Notes: generated from the letters alone by a model not told the origin. A stretch of 64,000 nucleotides of DNA from Flaccisagitta enflata (GCA_965153355.1 OZ231127.1:65286001-65350000), one strand, 5' to 3'. Shown: positions 1 through 11,937, counted from the first letter of the stretch. Program-made: numbers and translations.

Positions 1-690
1 CCCCATGACGTCCAATCCAGTCTCTGCAAAGACAGGCGCAGGATTGACGCGATTTGATGGAAGATTAGCCATTTGCTGATTTGCGTTCTTTTTAAAGTTC
101 TTCTGGCATCTGAAGCACGTGTTGACGACGCTCTTGACAGCCTGAAGACCTTTTGTAATCCACACAAATTGGCGTAATTGGCACAATGTATGCTTTGCAC
201 CCGCGTGAAAATCATTGTGATGATAATGGCAAATTAATGATTTCACATTCTCGTCTTTTGGCGGCAGTATGAAGGGAAATTTAGCGTCATGTGCGATGTT
301 GGCGTTTTCCAATCGGCTGCCGACGCGAATGATACCGTCGTCGTCGACGAAAGGATTCAATTTCCGCATCTCCTTATTTTTTATGATGAAGTCATGACGG
401 CTTTCTGGTTTAAAGACTTTTCCCAACTCCAATTGTTCGAAGACGTCGGAATAATGATGCCGCTGCATTGACTTGACGAGCTGTTTGCGCGCCTCCTCCA
501 AAACGTCTTGCGTCACTTCCGGTTTAGGAAGGAGATCCTTTGCTGCTCGTGTCTTCGCCCTTGGATACGCTCTCCACCTTTTGACTGCGATGAGAACCAT
601 GCCGATGATCCGCAACTTATGCATCCATTTTCCCCGAGAAGCTGCTGCAAGAAGTATCGCGTCAGCCACTTGTTTCTTTTCACTTTCAGC
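1..690 (-). pseudogene. Integrase N-terminal (zinc-binding) domain, partial
   Basis: On the minus strand one open frame runs off base 1. It holds the linker LRIIGMVLIAVKRW, then IIRVGSRLENA, then the H2C2 zinc-binding domain: a His-rich ICHYHHNDFHAGAKHTL segment and CFRC at about 106-117, followed by MANLPSNRVNPAPVF and the start of the catalytic core (ETGLDVMG). This is the standard BEL/Pao integrase start. The catalytic DDE core is outside the window. Confidence 0.85.
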
Positions 691-1611
691 CACATACAGA
701 GCGGCGACTTGTGCAGAAATAGGGCACGTCGCGATGTTCGTCTTTGGCCATTGATCTTCGGGAAGACGCAAAAATGCAGGACCGTGATGGAATTGCGCCA
801 TTTTTCGGCTTCATGGGCCTGGATACCTCTGCTGCAGTGGTCCGCCGGGTTGTTTGTGAGTCAACCCAGCGCCACTGTTGAGGATCAGACCCACTATGGA
901 TCTTGGAGAGACGATTGGCGAAGAATACAGGCCTCGGTTTTGCCGGATTGTAAATCATCTTCAGTGCAGATTCAGAATCAGACCAAAATCTGACGACAAG
1001 ATTGTCCAAGTTGATGGTCCTTCCGACGAAGCGTTTGAGCTGCACTGCTTTTTCTGCGGATACAATCTCGACGCGTGGAACGCTGTTATGGTGGGAGGCA
1101 CGTTTTGGATTGAGTGGAATGACGTGAGACTTGGAGGCAATGAATGAAATGTGCACATCTCCATTTCGGTTGACTTGACGTCGATATGCAACTGCTCCAT
1201 ATCCGCCTTTTGGAGCCGCATCGCAAAATAACTCGATTGTTACTTCCGCAATGTCGCTGTTATCGGCGCCATTCCACCAGCGTCCAATTCGATATTGTTG
1301 TAAAGAGGCCAAGATGAAGTATAGCGGAAGAAAGATTCCTCGGCTCTCTTCAGGCGAATCCCATCCCACTTCCTGTGGACGACAGAGTTGAAGATGTCGT
1401 CTGCCGATGTATGCGCTTGGGCTCCAAAATCCCAATGGATCATAAAGTTTAGCTTGCATGGAGACCAATTGAGGTGTTTTTGCTCTAAGAGTTTTGAATT
1501 CCTCGTCGCAGATGAAGATGAAGACGTCTTCCGCCGGAAGCCATGAGGCTTAACACCTTCGGGCGCATCATCTTGCTTATCTGAGATAGGGTGGCACATT
1601 CGGATCTCCAT
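686..1611 (-). pseudogene. RT thumb and RNase H-like region of BEL/Pao Pol
   Basis: Two overlapping frames (1240-1611 and 686-1468) carry the BEL-type sequence after RT: LYDPLGFWSP, then an RNase H-like fold with FCDAAPKGGYGAVAY, an ASKSHVIPL phrase, a PRVEIVSA phrase, a FWSDSESAL phrase and QWRWV. These match the order of conserved blocks in the Pao RNase H domain. The region would degrade the RNA strand of the hybrid. The frame change between 1450 and 1500 is a further lesion. Confidence 0.8.
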
Positions 1612-1649
1612 CCATCAAGTGCGCGCATTACTTTTCCACTTCACAAGAT

Positions 1650-2953
1650 CCATCCCGCCTTCAGCCCATCGCCGCCACTGCATCCACCTTCAACTGCAGT
1701 GCTTCGTCGACCGAATCCCACCACTTCCGTCGTCGGCGTAGAAGCGGCGAATAAGATGGTAGGCGTTGTAGGGATATTTGGGCCGGATGCTTCAGCATGC
1801 TTTCTGCGGTGAAAGGCGTGACGAATGAGCTGGATTGGCTGCCGAAGACATGTGATAAGAACAGATTCAAAATGGCTTCTCGTAGAGTGCGGTCTTTGAA
1901 CCAAAAGAATCTGAACAGATCAGCGTCGTCAGGATGGACGTGGATCTGGTGGAAGAACGCCTTTATATCACACATAAAGGCGATCTTCCTGTAACGCATG
2001 AGGATGTCCATCAAGCTGTTCATCAAGTTTGGACCTCCGACGAGCAAATCATTGAGTGAGATCCCGTCGGTCGCCGCACGCGCATCGTGGCATACGCGCG
2101 TTTTGCCGCGCAATTCAACAATATGAAGTGGCAAGTACCAGCGCGGCTTCTCAATGCCGTCGTCGTCGTCGACGCTGTCAATCTCAATCGCCACTCCCGT
2201 CTCGTAAAACTTCTCGATTTCACGGAAGACTCTTTCTTTGAAGGCTGGATCACGCTTGAAGCGAAAACGTTGGTTACCGAGCCGCTTCATCGCAGTCGGT
2301 CGTGATTTCACTCTTCTCAGAATTTCCATGATTTTTTCGTGATGAAATTTCCATGTGACGGGAGCAAAGTATTTTTTCACAATTGGGCAAAAATATGTCT
2401 TTTCCTCTAACACTTTGCACGCTCTGATATTCTCAAGGGAATCGCCCATCTCCTCTTGCGAGACGATTGATGATGCAAAGTCATGGTAGAAGATGCGGTC
2501 AATGTTGCTGTTGAGGACGCGATTGTCGAGGATGCGATCGATGTTGTCGTTGAGGACGCGGTCATCCGTCGCGATAGCGTTGATCGATGCAATATCTCGT
2601 CCTCTCTTGCCCGTTTTTCCACATACAGTCCAACCGAATAGACATCTGAAGCAAGTCAAAGATCCTGAAGGCCCTCGGCGGATTTCTTGAGCGACGGCGG
2701 CATCCGCATGCGCCGCTCCGATGATCATCATCACACCGCCTTCAGCTTCTGGAAATTTTATGCCTTCGATGTGAGGTTGGTCAGATAGGTCGCGGAGAAA
2801 AGGAGGAATGTCGCGTTCACTCGTTAACAAATCACCCACCAATGCGTCGTTGGCGTCGACGACATATTCCTCGTCGACCGATTGCATAGTGAATGATGCG
2901 ATGAAACGATCCTCAACAACATGACTTCCCACAGTAATCACCGTCATTTGCAC
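1650..2953 (-). pseudogene. Reverse transcriptase of BEL/Pao element (YADD)
   Basis: The protease-RT linker and RT fingers and palm are readable from 2953 down to about 1900, including the YLPLHIVELRGKTRVCHDA segment, the SLNDLLVGGPN motif and the CDIKAFFHQI motif that holds the first catalytic aspartate. The second catalytic site, FYADDGSGG, lies in another frame at about 1714-1743 (YADD 1729-1740). A frameshift near 1850 separates the two. The enzyme would copy element RNA into DNA. This copy cannot make it without repair. Confidence 0.85.
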
Positions 2954-3139
2954 TGTTTTGTTGGAATCAGAAGACTGCGAATGACATTGGTACTGATCAC
3001 GTCGCGATCAGCGCCTGAGTCGATCATAGCGTAAATCGTCCTCTGCGCACCCGAAGAATTGTTTATGATAGTCACTGGAACAATCGGGACGGACAACGTC
3101 GTCGAATGAAGAGGCGGACCGCGGCGTTGCCGTCGCCAG
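2944..3139 (-). pseudogene. Retroelement aspartic protease fragment (DSGA)
   Basis: On the minus strand the frame reads IVPVTIINNSSGAQRTIYAM followed by IDSGADRD. The catalytic DSGA lies at 3010-3021. The beta-strand before it and the hydrophobic segment after it fit the pepsin-like retroviral protease of BEL/Pao elements, which releases Gag and Pol products. The frame runs into a stop at about 2944 and the protein resumes in another frame from about 2953, so the gene is broken here. Confidence 0.75.
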
Positions 3140-3269
3140 TCATGCCGTGACGTTAGAAGAGATCACTTCCGTAGGATTGGCTGTCTCCGCCGTCGACGGA
3201 GCTGTTGGTGCTGCTGCAGCCGCATCCTCTGACTTGTTGAAGGGAGCCAGCGGTACTTTATTTCCCTGC

Positions 3270-3990
3270 TTATTCTCTCCTTTCTTCTCTTCCTTTTCTT
3301 CTTTCTTGTAGGTGCCCGTGGAGAATCGTGGCATGCCGCTTCTTGCAGATCTGGCAAGTTGGTCTGTTCGCGCATCCTTTGGCGTTGTGTCCTGGCGCGA
3401 GGCAGTGGAAGCACAGACGACGAGACATGATCTTTTGAACTCTCGCGTCCACTTCCAACTCTAACAGCTGATGACACTCTTCTGTTTGATGCATTCCACT
3501 GCAGACGTTGCAGCGGTCCGTCGACTGCATCTTTTGCTTGCCATTGGTCAAAGCATCCCCGTATGATGATGGCGCTTCTTTTTCTGTAGTTGCGACTGCT
3601 GCCACTGATGCTGTTTTGCAGCTTGCGCCTTTGTTGCGCTGAATCACCGCCCATGTCTCGATCATGTTGACCAAGTTGTCGAATGAAAATAATTGTCCAT
3701 TTTGGGCTGCTTCATGTTGCTTTTCCCAGAATTTATCTGCAAGATGAGGGACCCTCTTATTGAGGATCTCCTGCAGCAGCTCGTCACGGTAGCATTGTTG
3801 CACTTCTCCACAGGTCCTCGCAATCTTCTTTGCCTTTTACAACCTTGCAGACAAATTGAAATGCCTTGCATGGTCGGCCGACTGGATCTTCGCCTCCGCG
3901 GCGATTTGGTTAAACAGCGCCGCAATGTTGCAGCGCCTTGCCATGAAAACGACGTCCATTTTTTAAACGTCGTCAATCTCTCCTCTTGCT
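3270..3990 (-). pseudogene. Gag C-terminus with three zinc knuckles
   Basis: This continues Gag in a different frame. It contains CX2CX3HX4C, then a canonical CX2CX4HX4C knuckle, then CX2CX3HX4H, all between about 3310 and 3512. The triple cysteine cluster just before the protease is characteristic of BEL/Pao Gag and would bind nucleic acid. An in-frame TAA near 3838 and a further stop near 3968 interrupt the segment, so it cannot be translated as it stands. Confidence 0.75.
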
Positions 3991-3996
3991 GTCACT

Positions 3997-6933
3997 TCAG
4001 TTGCCAATCGTCGCAGTTTCGATGATCTCCTTTGCCGGACCAGCAAACCACTTAGGCAATTCCAATAAAATGTCCATCTGCGTCAAGCCTTCATGCTTTT
4101 CAGCATCTTTAAACTTCCTCTTCCACATCATGAAATCGGTGGATGAAAGCTCCTGCAGAGGCTTCTCAGGTCTTGCTCTCTCCAATGCTTTGAGGCCGAC
4201 CTCCCTTGCTCGCATGTGGTCGTTGTACGCCGCTCTTTCCAAGAACATGTCCAGAGCCGGATTGTTGGGCATCTGAACGTGGACTTCCGGTTGACGGGCT
4301 ACTTGATGATGCTCCACTTGATGATACGTTGGGGGTTGTTGGGTAAACGCGTATTGACCCCCGACTTTGACCGGAGATCTCTTTTTGGTGGTTTTTACAC
4401 TCCACCCAACTTCTTCTTGCTGATTCATTTGTTGTTGACGATCATCTTGATGGAATCGGGGAGCATCAAAATCTTGGCGGACGTACTGTCGCTTTTGTTG
4501 TTCCTCTTTACGTTGTTTTTCTTCTTCTCTCGCTGCGGCAAGGTCAAAGTCTCTCTGCTGAATCTGCATCTTCAAACTATCCACTTCCTGCTGCAAACGT
4601 TGATTCTGCTGGATGACTTCTGCTTGAGGCGTTGCTAGAGGCGCTTGCGCTACTTTTGGCGCCTTCGGCTGCAATCCACTCATTGTCTTCTTTGGAGCGA
4701 CTTTTCTTCTCTCTTTATCTTGCAGCTGCTGTGCCAACTTCGCGTCAGCGGCCTCCTGCCTCTGCCTCCTGCGCATCGCCTCCGTTGCATCACCTCCGCT
4801 TCCGGCTATGTTGAAGACCTTTTCCTCTTGACGGGGAGGTTCAGTCTCCCTTCTCGCAGAACCAATCTGCTTCTCGAAGATCACTTCCGGTGCGGTAGGG
4901 AGAATCGTTGCTGCTGGGGTTTGATGATGCTGATAATGATGCTGTTGCTGTTGTTGAAACCGTTGCTGCTGCCACTGTTGATGTTGAAGCTGCTGCTGCT
5001 GGTCAGGATGCTGTTGCTGCTCATTCTGCTGCTGCAGTTGACGCTGTCGCTGTCCTTGCTGCTGCTGCTGCTCCAACTGTTGCTGCTGCTGCATCGGCTG
5101 CTTGACGGACGTTTCTACTGGCTGCACATGACGTTGCTGCAAGTTCAAATTGAAGATAGATCGACGGTCCTTCGGCGGATGCTGCGGCTGCTGCTTGTCC
5201 AGCTCAGACAGTTGTCTAAGCTTCACATCCCGCTGCTCTAAAGCTCCACCAATGCCGCCGTCGTTCAGGCTATTCCAGTGCTTTCGTTGCATTTCTGCCG
5301 CATTGTTGAATACTCCTGCCCTTCTATCTTCATCTCGCTGCTGCTGCTGGCGAAAGTTACACATTCTGTCGTATAACTCTTTGTCTTCTTGTGATGAGCT
5401 TCGCTGTTGGAATCCCAATGGCACCGCGATCGGCGCCTTTGGAGCTGTTGCTGCACCACCATCGTCACCTTCAGCCATCATGCGCAGACGTTGTTCTGCA
5501 AGGCGTTGCTGTCTCGCTTCTTCCGTTTCTTCACTGACATTCATGCTTTCGACAGGATGGTTATCTAGCGCTGGAGGATCCACTACCACCGCTGGGATCG
5601 CGGCGGAAGGTTGCTGTTGTTGCTGCAGTTGCTGTTGCATACGTTCTCCTGCGTCGTTTTGCCGCTGTTGTTGTTGTTCATGCGGCTGCATTGCCGGTTG
5701 ATGTTGTTGCAGCTCTTGTTGTTGTTGCTGTTGCTGCTGCTGCTGCTGCTGATCGTGTTGTTGCTGTTGTTGAACCACAGGTTGTGGCGCCGGCTGCAGG
5801 ATTTGACGTTGTTGTTGGTCTTGTTGACGAAATTGTTGAAGTTGCTGCAACTGCTGCTGCTGCAACAGTTCTTGCTGCTGCCGTTGAGCTGTCGTTTGCT
5901 GCTGCTCCTGTGGTCGGTGGAGTTGACGTTGCTGTTGGAGTTGCTGCTGCTGCATCTGCAATTGATGCTGCTGCTGTTGCTCCTGTTGCTGTCGCTGCTC
6001 CTCCTCCCGCTGTTGCTGCTGCATATCATCTATCAACCGACGGCCTTGTCGCATTTCCTCCTCCAGCTGCCTACCCCATCTGTCTCTCTCCGCACTCCTG
6101 TTGACGAAGCGTCGCCTCGCCCTCTCCTGCGGCGTCAATCCGTTGATGATCCCGCGACCTCTTGCGAGAGCATCGGCGTCGTCGAGATCCGCAAGCATGT
6201 CGTCGGCTTGCTCCATCGGAGACGCGCGCGGAGGTTCGATTTCCGAGACCAAATCTGATACCCACTGATTGACGGCATCTCCTCTTTGGATCGGCGGCAG
6301 ATTCAAGAATTGGCCGCCAGTTGGAGATTGCGCACCATGTCGAGGTACCGGAAGTGGCAGATACTCGGATCCGTCGGGATTTGGCGAAGACGTTCGCATT
6401 CTTGGGGTTGGAGCGCCAGTAACATTGTCACGGGCGGCGTGAGTGTCAGTTGGAAGACTGTTCCATGAGAATTCATTGACGGGTCTTTTACGATTCCCAA
6501 TGTCGTTGTGCATTGCGTTCACGATGTCGGCGTTGGAAGGAAAACCCTCTGGATAGTTTTCACGATCGAAGAAACGCATGGAGTTCCATTCGCGCCGGAT
6601 TCGACGCAAAGTGGACGCCGCGAATCGAAGAGGGTCGCCGGGCATCGAGTCGAGCGCCATTTGCCTTGCGTACGATATAAAGTCGTAGACCATGTCCCGA
6701 AGGCCGTGTCGAGCGCCATCTGATTCACAGGCGGCGTCGTCGAAATCATTCGTCCCTTCGGCGCAAGCAGCAACGGCGTCGAAAAGGCGCCGGCATCCTT
6801 CCATCTCCGCCGTAATGTCGTTCCTCATTGCGCGCAAACGGTTTGACCTCGGACACTGATTCAAACCGAAGTGAGATACACGAGATGACGTTGAAGCAGT
6901 CGAGACGGTGTCGTCGTTGCGCGCGGCTGCCAT
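3997..6933 (-). pseudogene. Gag-like protein of BEL/Pao element, polyQ-rich
   Basis: An ATG at 6931-6933 opens a 978-codon frame. The N-terminal ~270 residues are ordinary mixed sequence. About residues 300-680 are dominated by glutamine runs encoded by mixed CAG/CAA codons. A charged coiled-coil-like stretch (about residues 755-830) follows, and the last 100 residues resemble the capsid-like part of BEL Gag (a DFMMWKRKFKDAE phrase). The frame stops at 3997, but Gag-like sequence continues in another frame (3270-3990), so the stop reflects a frameshift, probably in the T run near 3960. Such long polyQ is not typical of BEL Gag as I know it. It could also be a gag fused to a host Q-rich segment. 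Confidence 0.7.
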
Positions 6934-7991
6934 TGTCCAATTTCGTTTTCGGAGGTCGAAGATGGAAAGAGTCGAGTCGTTGTTTAAATTGTTGAAATAT
7001 GAATACGCCCACGAGTTTCAACTGGCACTGTCTATGAGCGTCTATCTGACTGACGACTTGTGGTGAAAGAAAGTTGGCCGATTGGAAAATAGGAAGGCGA
7101 TCGTCTCGTTTATTCCATAAAAATTTCAACAACTGAAGAGAGGGGGAAAAATGAAAGGGAAAGTGGGCGTTAATGGTGATCAGCAAACGCAAAAGATAAC
7201 ATGAAATCGAGACAGGACACAATAAAGGACAGAAACAGCACATGACAACATGTTCATCTTCTTCAGAGCCCATGCCACCTGATAATACCTGCCCCTGCCC
7301 CGGCCTATCCCATTAGATTCATCCATATCATCCCCATAGTAAGCTGATCGGGCAAGCGATAAAAACCATACTAAAAACCGGCGATAAAAATGCAAAATGC
7401 AAAAGACAAGAATAACAGACCGGAAGACAAGATAAAAACAACGTTAATAAAAGCAAAGACGCGTCTATAAAACTTACTTTTAGGCCCACTTTCGTTGATT
7501 TCAACCCACAGTCTGTCGAAGTCAAACTAACGTTAATTGTCCGTTCATAAGTTTATCTGCAATAAAAAGATGAGAGATTATTGAAATTAGTGAATTCCAA
7601 GGGCACATTCAATCAATCACGAAAAATCAATCAATCACTTTAGGAAGCAATGCCGTAAATAAATAAAAGCAATCAATCCAAAATTGGATGATACGAAAGA
7701 CGAGTTACGTACGTTTGCCTACGTAATAAAAACAAATGGCACCAAATACAAGGCGCAACCATATGGTTACCCATCTAGCGTTCATTATGAAAAATGGCGA
7801 GAAACAAAAGACGCTGGCATTGAATAATAGAGAAAGAAGAAAAACCAAAAGCACGCAAAAGAAACAAAAGCACACATACTTAATAAACGGACGGACATAC
7901 ATTTCTAACAACTGCTGTGAAAGGTCTTTTCTAATATCTATATACTCCCCTATTTAATAAGTTCCAAAAATTGGTTTTCTCTCATCCCCAG
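6934..7991. other. Non-coding stretch upstream of retroelement
   Basis: No convincing coding sequence. If an LTR of the BEL-like element is present it should lie here. An AATAAA occurs on the minus strand near 7110, but I could not identify a primer-binding site or paired LTR ends. The rest is AT-rich unique-looking DNA. Confidence 0.4.
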
Positions 7992-8138
7992 TTTGGGAAG
8001 AGGAAGAAGCCGATTGGGGTTACGCACAGTTGAGCAACGTGAGACTTTGTTGGGATGCGAATTCACATCCTCCAGTACCTCCGAAGCCGGAAACAACAAC
8101 AATGACGACAACACCAACAGCAACAACAACTACAAAAG
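7992..8138 (+). CDS. Putative internal exon, Thr-rich secreted/membrane protein
   Basis: A 147-nt exon is bounded by a pyrimidine-rich acceptor (ttttctctcatccccag) and the donor AAAAG|gtttgt. In the frame leaving one base at each end (phase 1 on both sides) it reads WEEEEADWGYAQLSNVRL, then CWDANSHPPVPPKPE and a run of about 15 Thr-rich residues. Symmetrical phase-1 exons are common in extracellular modular proteins, and Thr-rich stretches are typical of mucin-like stalks. I see no partner exons nearby, so the gene may span the repeats or be a relic. Function unknown. Confidence 0.35.
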
Positions 8139-8488
8139 GTTTGTCATTTTCACAGGTACTCTCTATTTGTCTATCCGCTGGGTTTTGTTGAAGCCTTGCT
8201 CTTCTGTAATAGTTCCTTCATTGTTAAAAACATCTACCTCTTTAACGTCTTTATCTCTAGGGTTACAACAAAAGCCCGTGCCTCAACCCTACATTTAACA
8301 AACCCGACCGGGCAACGATGCGTCCGGGCTGTATCTCAGCGTGTATTGATCATGTGACATATTGGAGAGACAGATGGACGAACAGACGGGTGAAAAGACT
8401 CTCAAAACATGTTGGTTGATCATTTGTTTCAGTGTCAGATCTCACCGTGGCCAAAAACAGCCGAGAAACGCGGTTTTTGCACAGGCGT

Positions 8489-8600
8489 TACGGACGGACG
8501 GACGGACGGACGGACGGACCGACGGACGGACGGGCGGACCGACGGACGGACAGACCCTCTTATAGAGATGCGTTCCTGACGGACGCATCTAAAAAAACAC
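8489..8600 (+). repeat. GGAC-tract element with terminal hairpin, copy 1
   Basis: An (ACGG)n-like tract is followed by tagaGATGCGT, nine bases, ACGCATCtaaaa. The 7-bp inverted arms followed by taaaa recur in other copies of this dispersed family (see findings). Confidence 0.6.
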
Positions 8601-8642
8601 GAGGTAAATCAAGTAACAAGTACCCCGGGGGTCAACAACATA

Positions 8643-9191
8643 CAGTATGATTCTGAGCATCGCAGCAAGATGCGGATTGCACCATTGGATAGAGCTCGAA
8701 AAACTATTTTTTCTATGTTTTTTTCTGATATCATGATGCATCATGACATATGTCTACCACGATGCCAGTAAAAACGTTGACATCCATAACGTCAAGAAAT
8801 TGGCTGTCTGATTCTCCCTCCAAAAAGAATGAGTAGTATCAGTTGGTCAAATAATCAGCAATCAAGGGGCTTCTGTGTGATTGTCTAGACATACTTTAGA
8901 AAATATTTGTGTCATGATTCAGTTGGCCTCATGATCACCAATTATTTGATCAACGGATCTTCCTCATCTTTTTTAGAAGGAGAATCAGACAGCCAATTTC
9001 GAGATGTTGAAGATGTCAATGTTTTTACTGGCTTGGTGGTAGAGATACGTCATATTGCATCATGACATCAGAAAAGACATAGAAAAAATAGTTTTTCATG
9101 CTCTATCCAATGGTGCAATTCGCCTCTTGCTACAATGCTCAGGAGCGTGGTATATAGGTTCCTTATGTTGCATTTCAAAAGAATCATACTG
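8643..9191. mobile_element. Fold-back MITE, TA target site
   Basis: The ends CAGTATGATTCT and AGAATCATACTG are perfect inverted repeats flanked by TA on both sides (8641-8642 and 9192-9193). The two halves are imperfect inverted copies of each other over about 200 bp (for example 8668-8720 pairs with 9070-9140). TA target sites suggest a Tc1/mariner-class non-autonomous element. A 40-bp insertion unbalances the right arm. Confidence 0.7.
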
Positions 9192-9299
9192 TAGTTGATT
9201 GTGGTGGTTGAGGGCAGATAGGCAGCTGGGAAGCACATTTACAGGATGGGATGGAGTTTTCGGCCATAGTGGTGCATGCCCTTTACTGACAAAGACTGT

Positions 9300-9600
9300 T
9301 TGAACATTATGGTCTGACCAATAGAGGGACAAACCGATGGACGGACGGACGGACAAGGTCTCCTACACAAGCGTAGAGGCATCTAACAAGTAACTCCGGG
9401 TTACACAATAGACGGGTGAGCAAGGGCGAACAGCCCCCTCCCCCTTTCACAGACACACACAATCACGGCATCCTTAATCCTTATTGTTCGTTATCATACT
9501 TTCAAACGTTCACACGTTCACACGTTCAAACTCAAGAGTTGCCCGCGGACGGATTGACGGGCGGACGGACAATCTCGCCCTATAGTCCCGGATTCGCCAT
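9300..9600 (+). repeat. Dispersed GACGGAC / GGGTGAGCAAGGGC repeat, copy 2
   Basis: The stretch has a GACGGACGGACGG tract (9332-9352), a degenerate hairpin ending ctaacaag, then a head-like block (cgggtgagcaagggcgaac, C-rich and CA-rich sequence, and another GGACGGAC tract near 9560). The same blocks occur at 21497-22120, 32788-32998 and 49505-49600. Confidence 0.5.
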
Positions 9601-10692
9601 TAAAAGCAGTGAATTGTGGAATGGGCATGCATGGGAAGCTTATGGTAACCTAGTTCGTTTACTTACAGTCAACTCCTCCGTACCCTCTTCATCTAATTGA
9701 TAATTGATGAAATACTTCCTCGACTTAAATTTTGAAAATTAAAATGTTTTTGTCCAATTTGGTTTGGCATCGAATAATTGTGTTTTTATACTGCAGTGAA
9801 AATACAGGCAATGGATCTTTAGTTATGATTTGCGAAACCAAATGTCACTGCCGCGTGCTGAAACAAGATAGATCTTACTGAGTCTTCAATTTCAAATGAC
9901 TACACCGTCTTTAGATCGATTTGAAATATGCAAAACCTTTATAACTCTTAAACTACTGAGCAAAAAGTCTTCAAATTTTCAGTGAATACTGGTAACATAT
10001 GACGGTTTTGTCATGTAAAACATTAAATATAAGTATCAAAAATATTGGGGCACAGCAAAACACTGAAAAGAACACCCATTTTTTGAGCAATTGTAATTTT
10101 TCCCCAGCTTTTTTGAAAGAACTGTCTTTCTTTGCTTTTTTACAGGGTGTTTCAAGTGAGTTGTAACATAAAGAATCGATATATCTTTGCTTCTAAGAAC
10201 TTAAATTAATTTCTGAAAAAAGATTTTGAAAAATCTTGATCTGCAGTTTTTTCATACAAAACCTCAAGTTTTAGTTATTGATAGATGTGTGTCAGTAAAA
10301 AATCAAAAGAACAGCTATTTTTGGTGAGAAATCATTTGTACCTAGCAGTTGCTTACTTTAACTGCTTGCCATTTTTAAACTAATGGAGCTAAAATCCTGG
10401 GATTGGTCTCAAATGAAAGATATTTGAACATAGATTGCTCAACTGCTTTGAAATCAGGGAAACTTTGAACATTTGAAGACTTTTTTAATAATCTTGGTCA
10501 AATCTCATCAAGGTTTTGATTGCTATTTTTAAAAAGCTCAATCAAAACAGTTGCAAATAATGAAAAACTTCCAAATTTTTTAGGGGATCAAGAATCTATG
10601 ACAAGTAATCTGTCATTTGAGACCAATCTCACAGTTCTAGCTCAATTTGTTGAAAAATGGCACACAATTAAAGACAGCTACTCCAAAGTACA

Positions 10693-10741
10693 ACAGGTCG
10701 CCCAAGGGCAATATGTGGTCAGCGATACCCATTGCCCTGCT
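10693..10741. repeat. Accessory module of GGGCAGCGG family, copy A
   Basis: A block beginning CAGGTCGCCCAAGGGCAA and ending ATTGCCCTGCTT is nearly identical to 35637-35686 and lies at the same side of a GGGCAGCGG element. Shorter versions (AGCAGGGCAACGGGTA-like) lie beside the other copies. Confidence 0.6.
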
Positions 10742-11377
10742 TAGTATGCTTGTGACTGTAGATGATGGCTACAGTGTGAACATTGTCAAATGCAAAAAAG
10801 TATTAAGCTTTTGCTCCTAGATGCTTCATTTTCATGACCTGGAATAATTTTTCTCTTTAAGTACTATGTTTGACGTTTTTTGTATCAAAATTTCATGGGT
10901 CTAAGTTGGATACTTTGTCTACAACATCAAATTGAAGTAAAAGAGGCATTTTTTGAAAAAACTCATTTTTGGCTCAAAATCTTCTTCTTTAAACTGGAAA
11001 GTTTTTCTTCGATTTGCTCTCATTTGAAGACAACTTGAGCTATAAATGCCAGATTGGTCTCAAATGGAAGAAAATTTGACTCTCTTTCATTTAAGACCAA
11101 TGTTGCATCTGGGGCTTAGGTCATTTAAACATCAGAACAATTCCAAAAGAAACTGCTCAGATGAAAACAGTCAGTGATCAAGATCAAGCTGTAAATATTC
11201 ATTTTACATCAAACTGATGTTATGAACAAACTATTCAACTCAGACCCATGAAATTTTGACAAAAAAACGTCAAGCATACTTTTATAAGAGAAAAATGATT
11301 CCAGGTCATGAAGATGAAGCGTCAAAAAGTAAAAGCTTAATACTTTTTTGCATTTGACAATGTTCACCCTGTAGCAG

Positions 11378-11937
11378 GGCAGCGGCCCCGAAGGGGACAA
11401 TGTCCTGTAGAACACAAGGGGACTTTCATTCGTTTATTTGTTGAAGCTGGGATTTGAGGCTCAAGGCTGAGATTTAAGCCTTGAAACTGGGATTTCAGCT
11501 TTGAGCCGGGGATTAAAGCCTTGAGGATAGGACTCCAGCCTTAACGCTGAGATTTGAGACTCGAGGCTGGAATTGAGCCTCGGGGCTGGCATTTAAGCCT
11601 CAAGGCTGGGATTTTAGCCTCAAGGCTGGGATTTCAGCCTCAAGCTGGGATTTGAGCCTCAAGGCTGGGATTTAGGCCTCAATGTTGGGATTTGAGCCTC
11701 AGGGCTGGGATTTGAGCCTTGAGGCCAGTATTTTAGTCTTGGGGCTGAAATTTGAGCCCCAAGGCTGGGATTTAAGCCTTGAGAATAGGATTTGAGCCTG
11801 GAGGCTAGGATTTGAGCCTGGAGGCTGGGATTTGAGCCTGAGGCTAGGGGGGGGGGATGAATGGAGAAACGAACGAACGAACGAACGAAAGTCCCCCTGT
11901 ATTCTACAGGACATCATCCCCTTCGGGGCCGCTGCCC
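11378..11937. mobile_element. GGGCAGCGGCCCC element with minisatellite core, copy 1
   Basis: The left end GGGCAGCGGCCCCGAAGGGG and the right end (its inverse, ending GCTGCCC) are continued by inverted blocks around gtcctgtagaacaca and the cgttcg repeat. Between them, 11440-11850 is a degenerate ~20-bp tandem repeat (tttgagcctcaaggctggga). This is the best-preserved copy along with 35719-36283. Confidence 0.7.

Larger units (their letters stand above)
1..6933 (-). mobile_element. BEL/Pao-like LTR retrotransposon, decayed, cut by left edge
   Basis: Read on the minus strand, the window holds in order a polyQ-rich Gag, three zinc knuckles, an aspartic protease with DSGA, a reverse transcriptase with YADD, an RNase H-like region and the zinc-binding N-terminus of an integrase. 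This order and the conserved phrases (for example SLNDLLVGGPN in RT and LYDPLGFWSP after it) are those of BEL/Pao elements. The open frame changes at about 3990, 3320, 3140, 2945, 1850 and 1450, and there is a nonsense codon near 3838, so the copy is inactive unless the indels are assembly errors. The integrase core and the downstream LTR lie left of base 1. No upstream LTR could be defined right of 6933. Confidence 0.9.

Noticed and set aside
4216-6258. Leu-rich and Ala-rich plus-strand frames opposite gag
   Set aside because: Antisense of CAG/CAA glutamine codons; the minus strand has the family resemblance.
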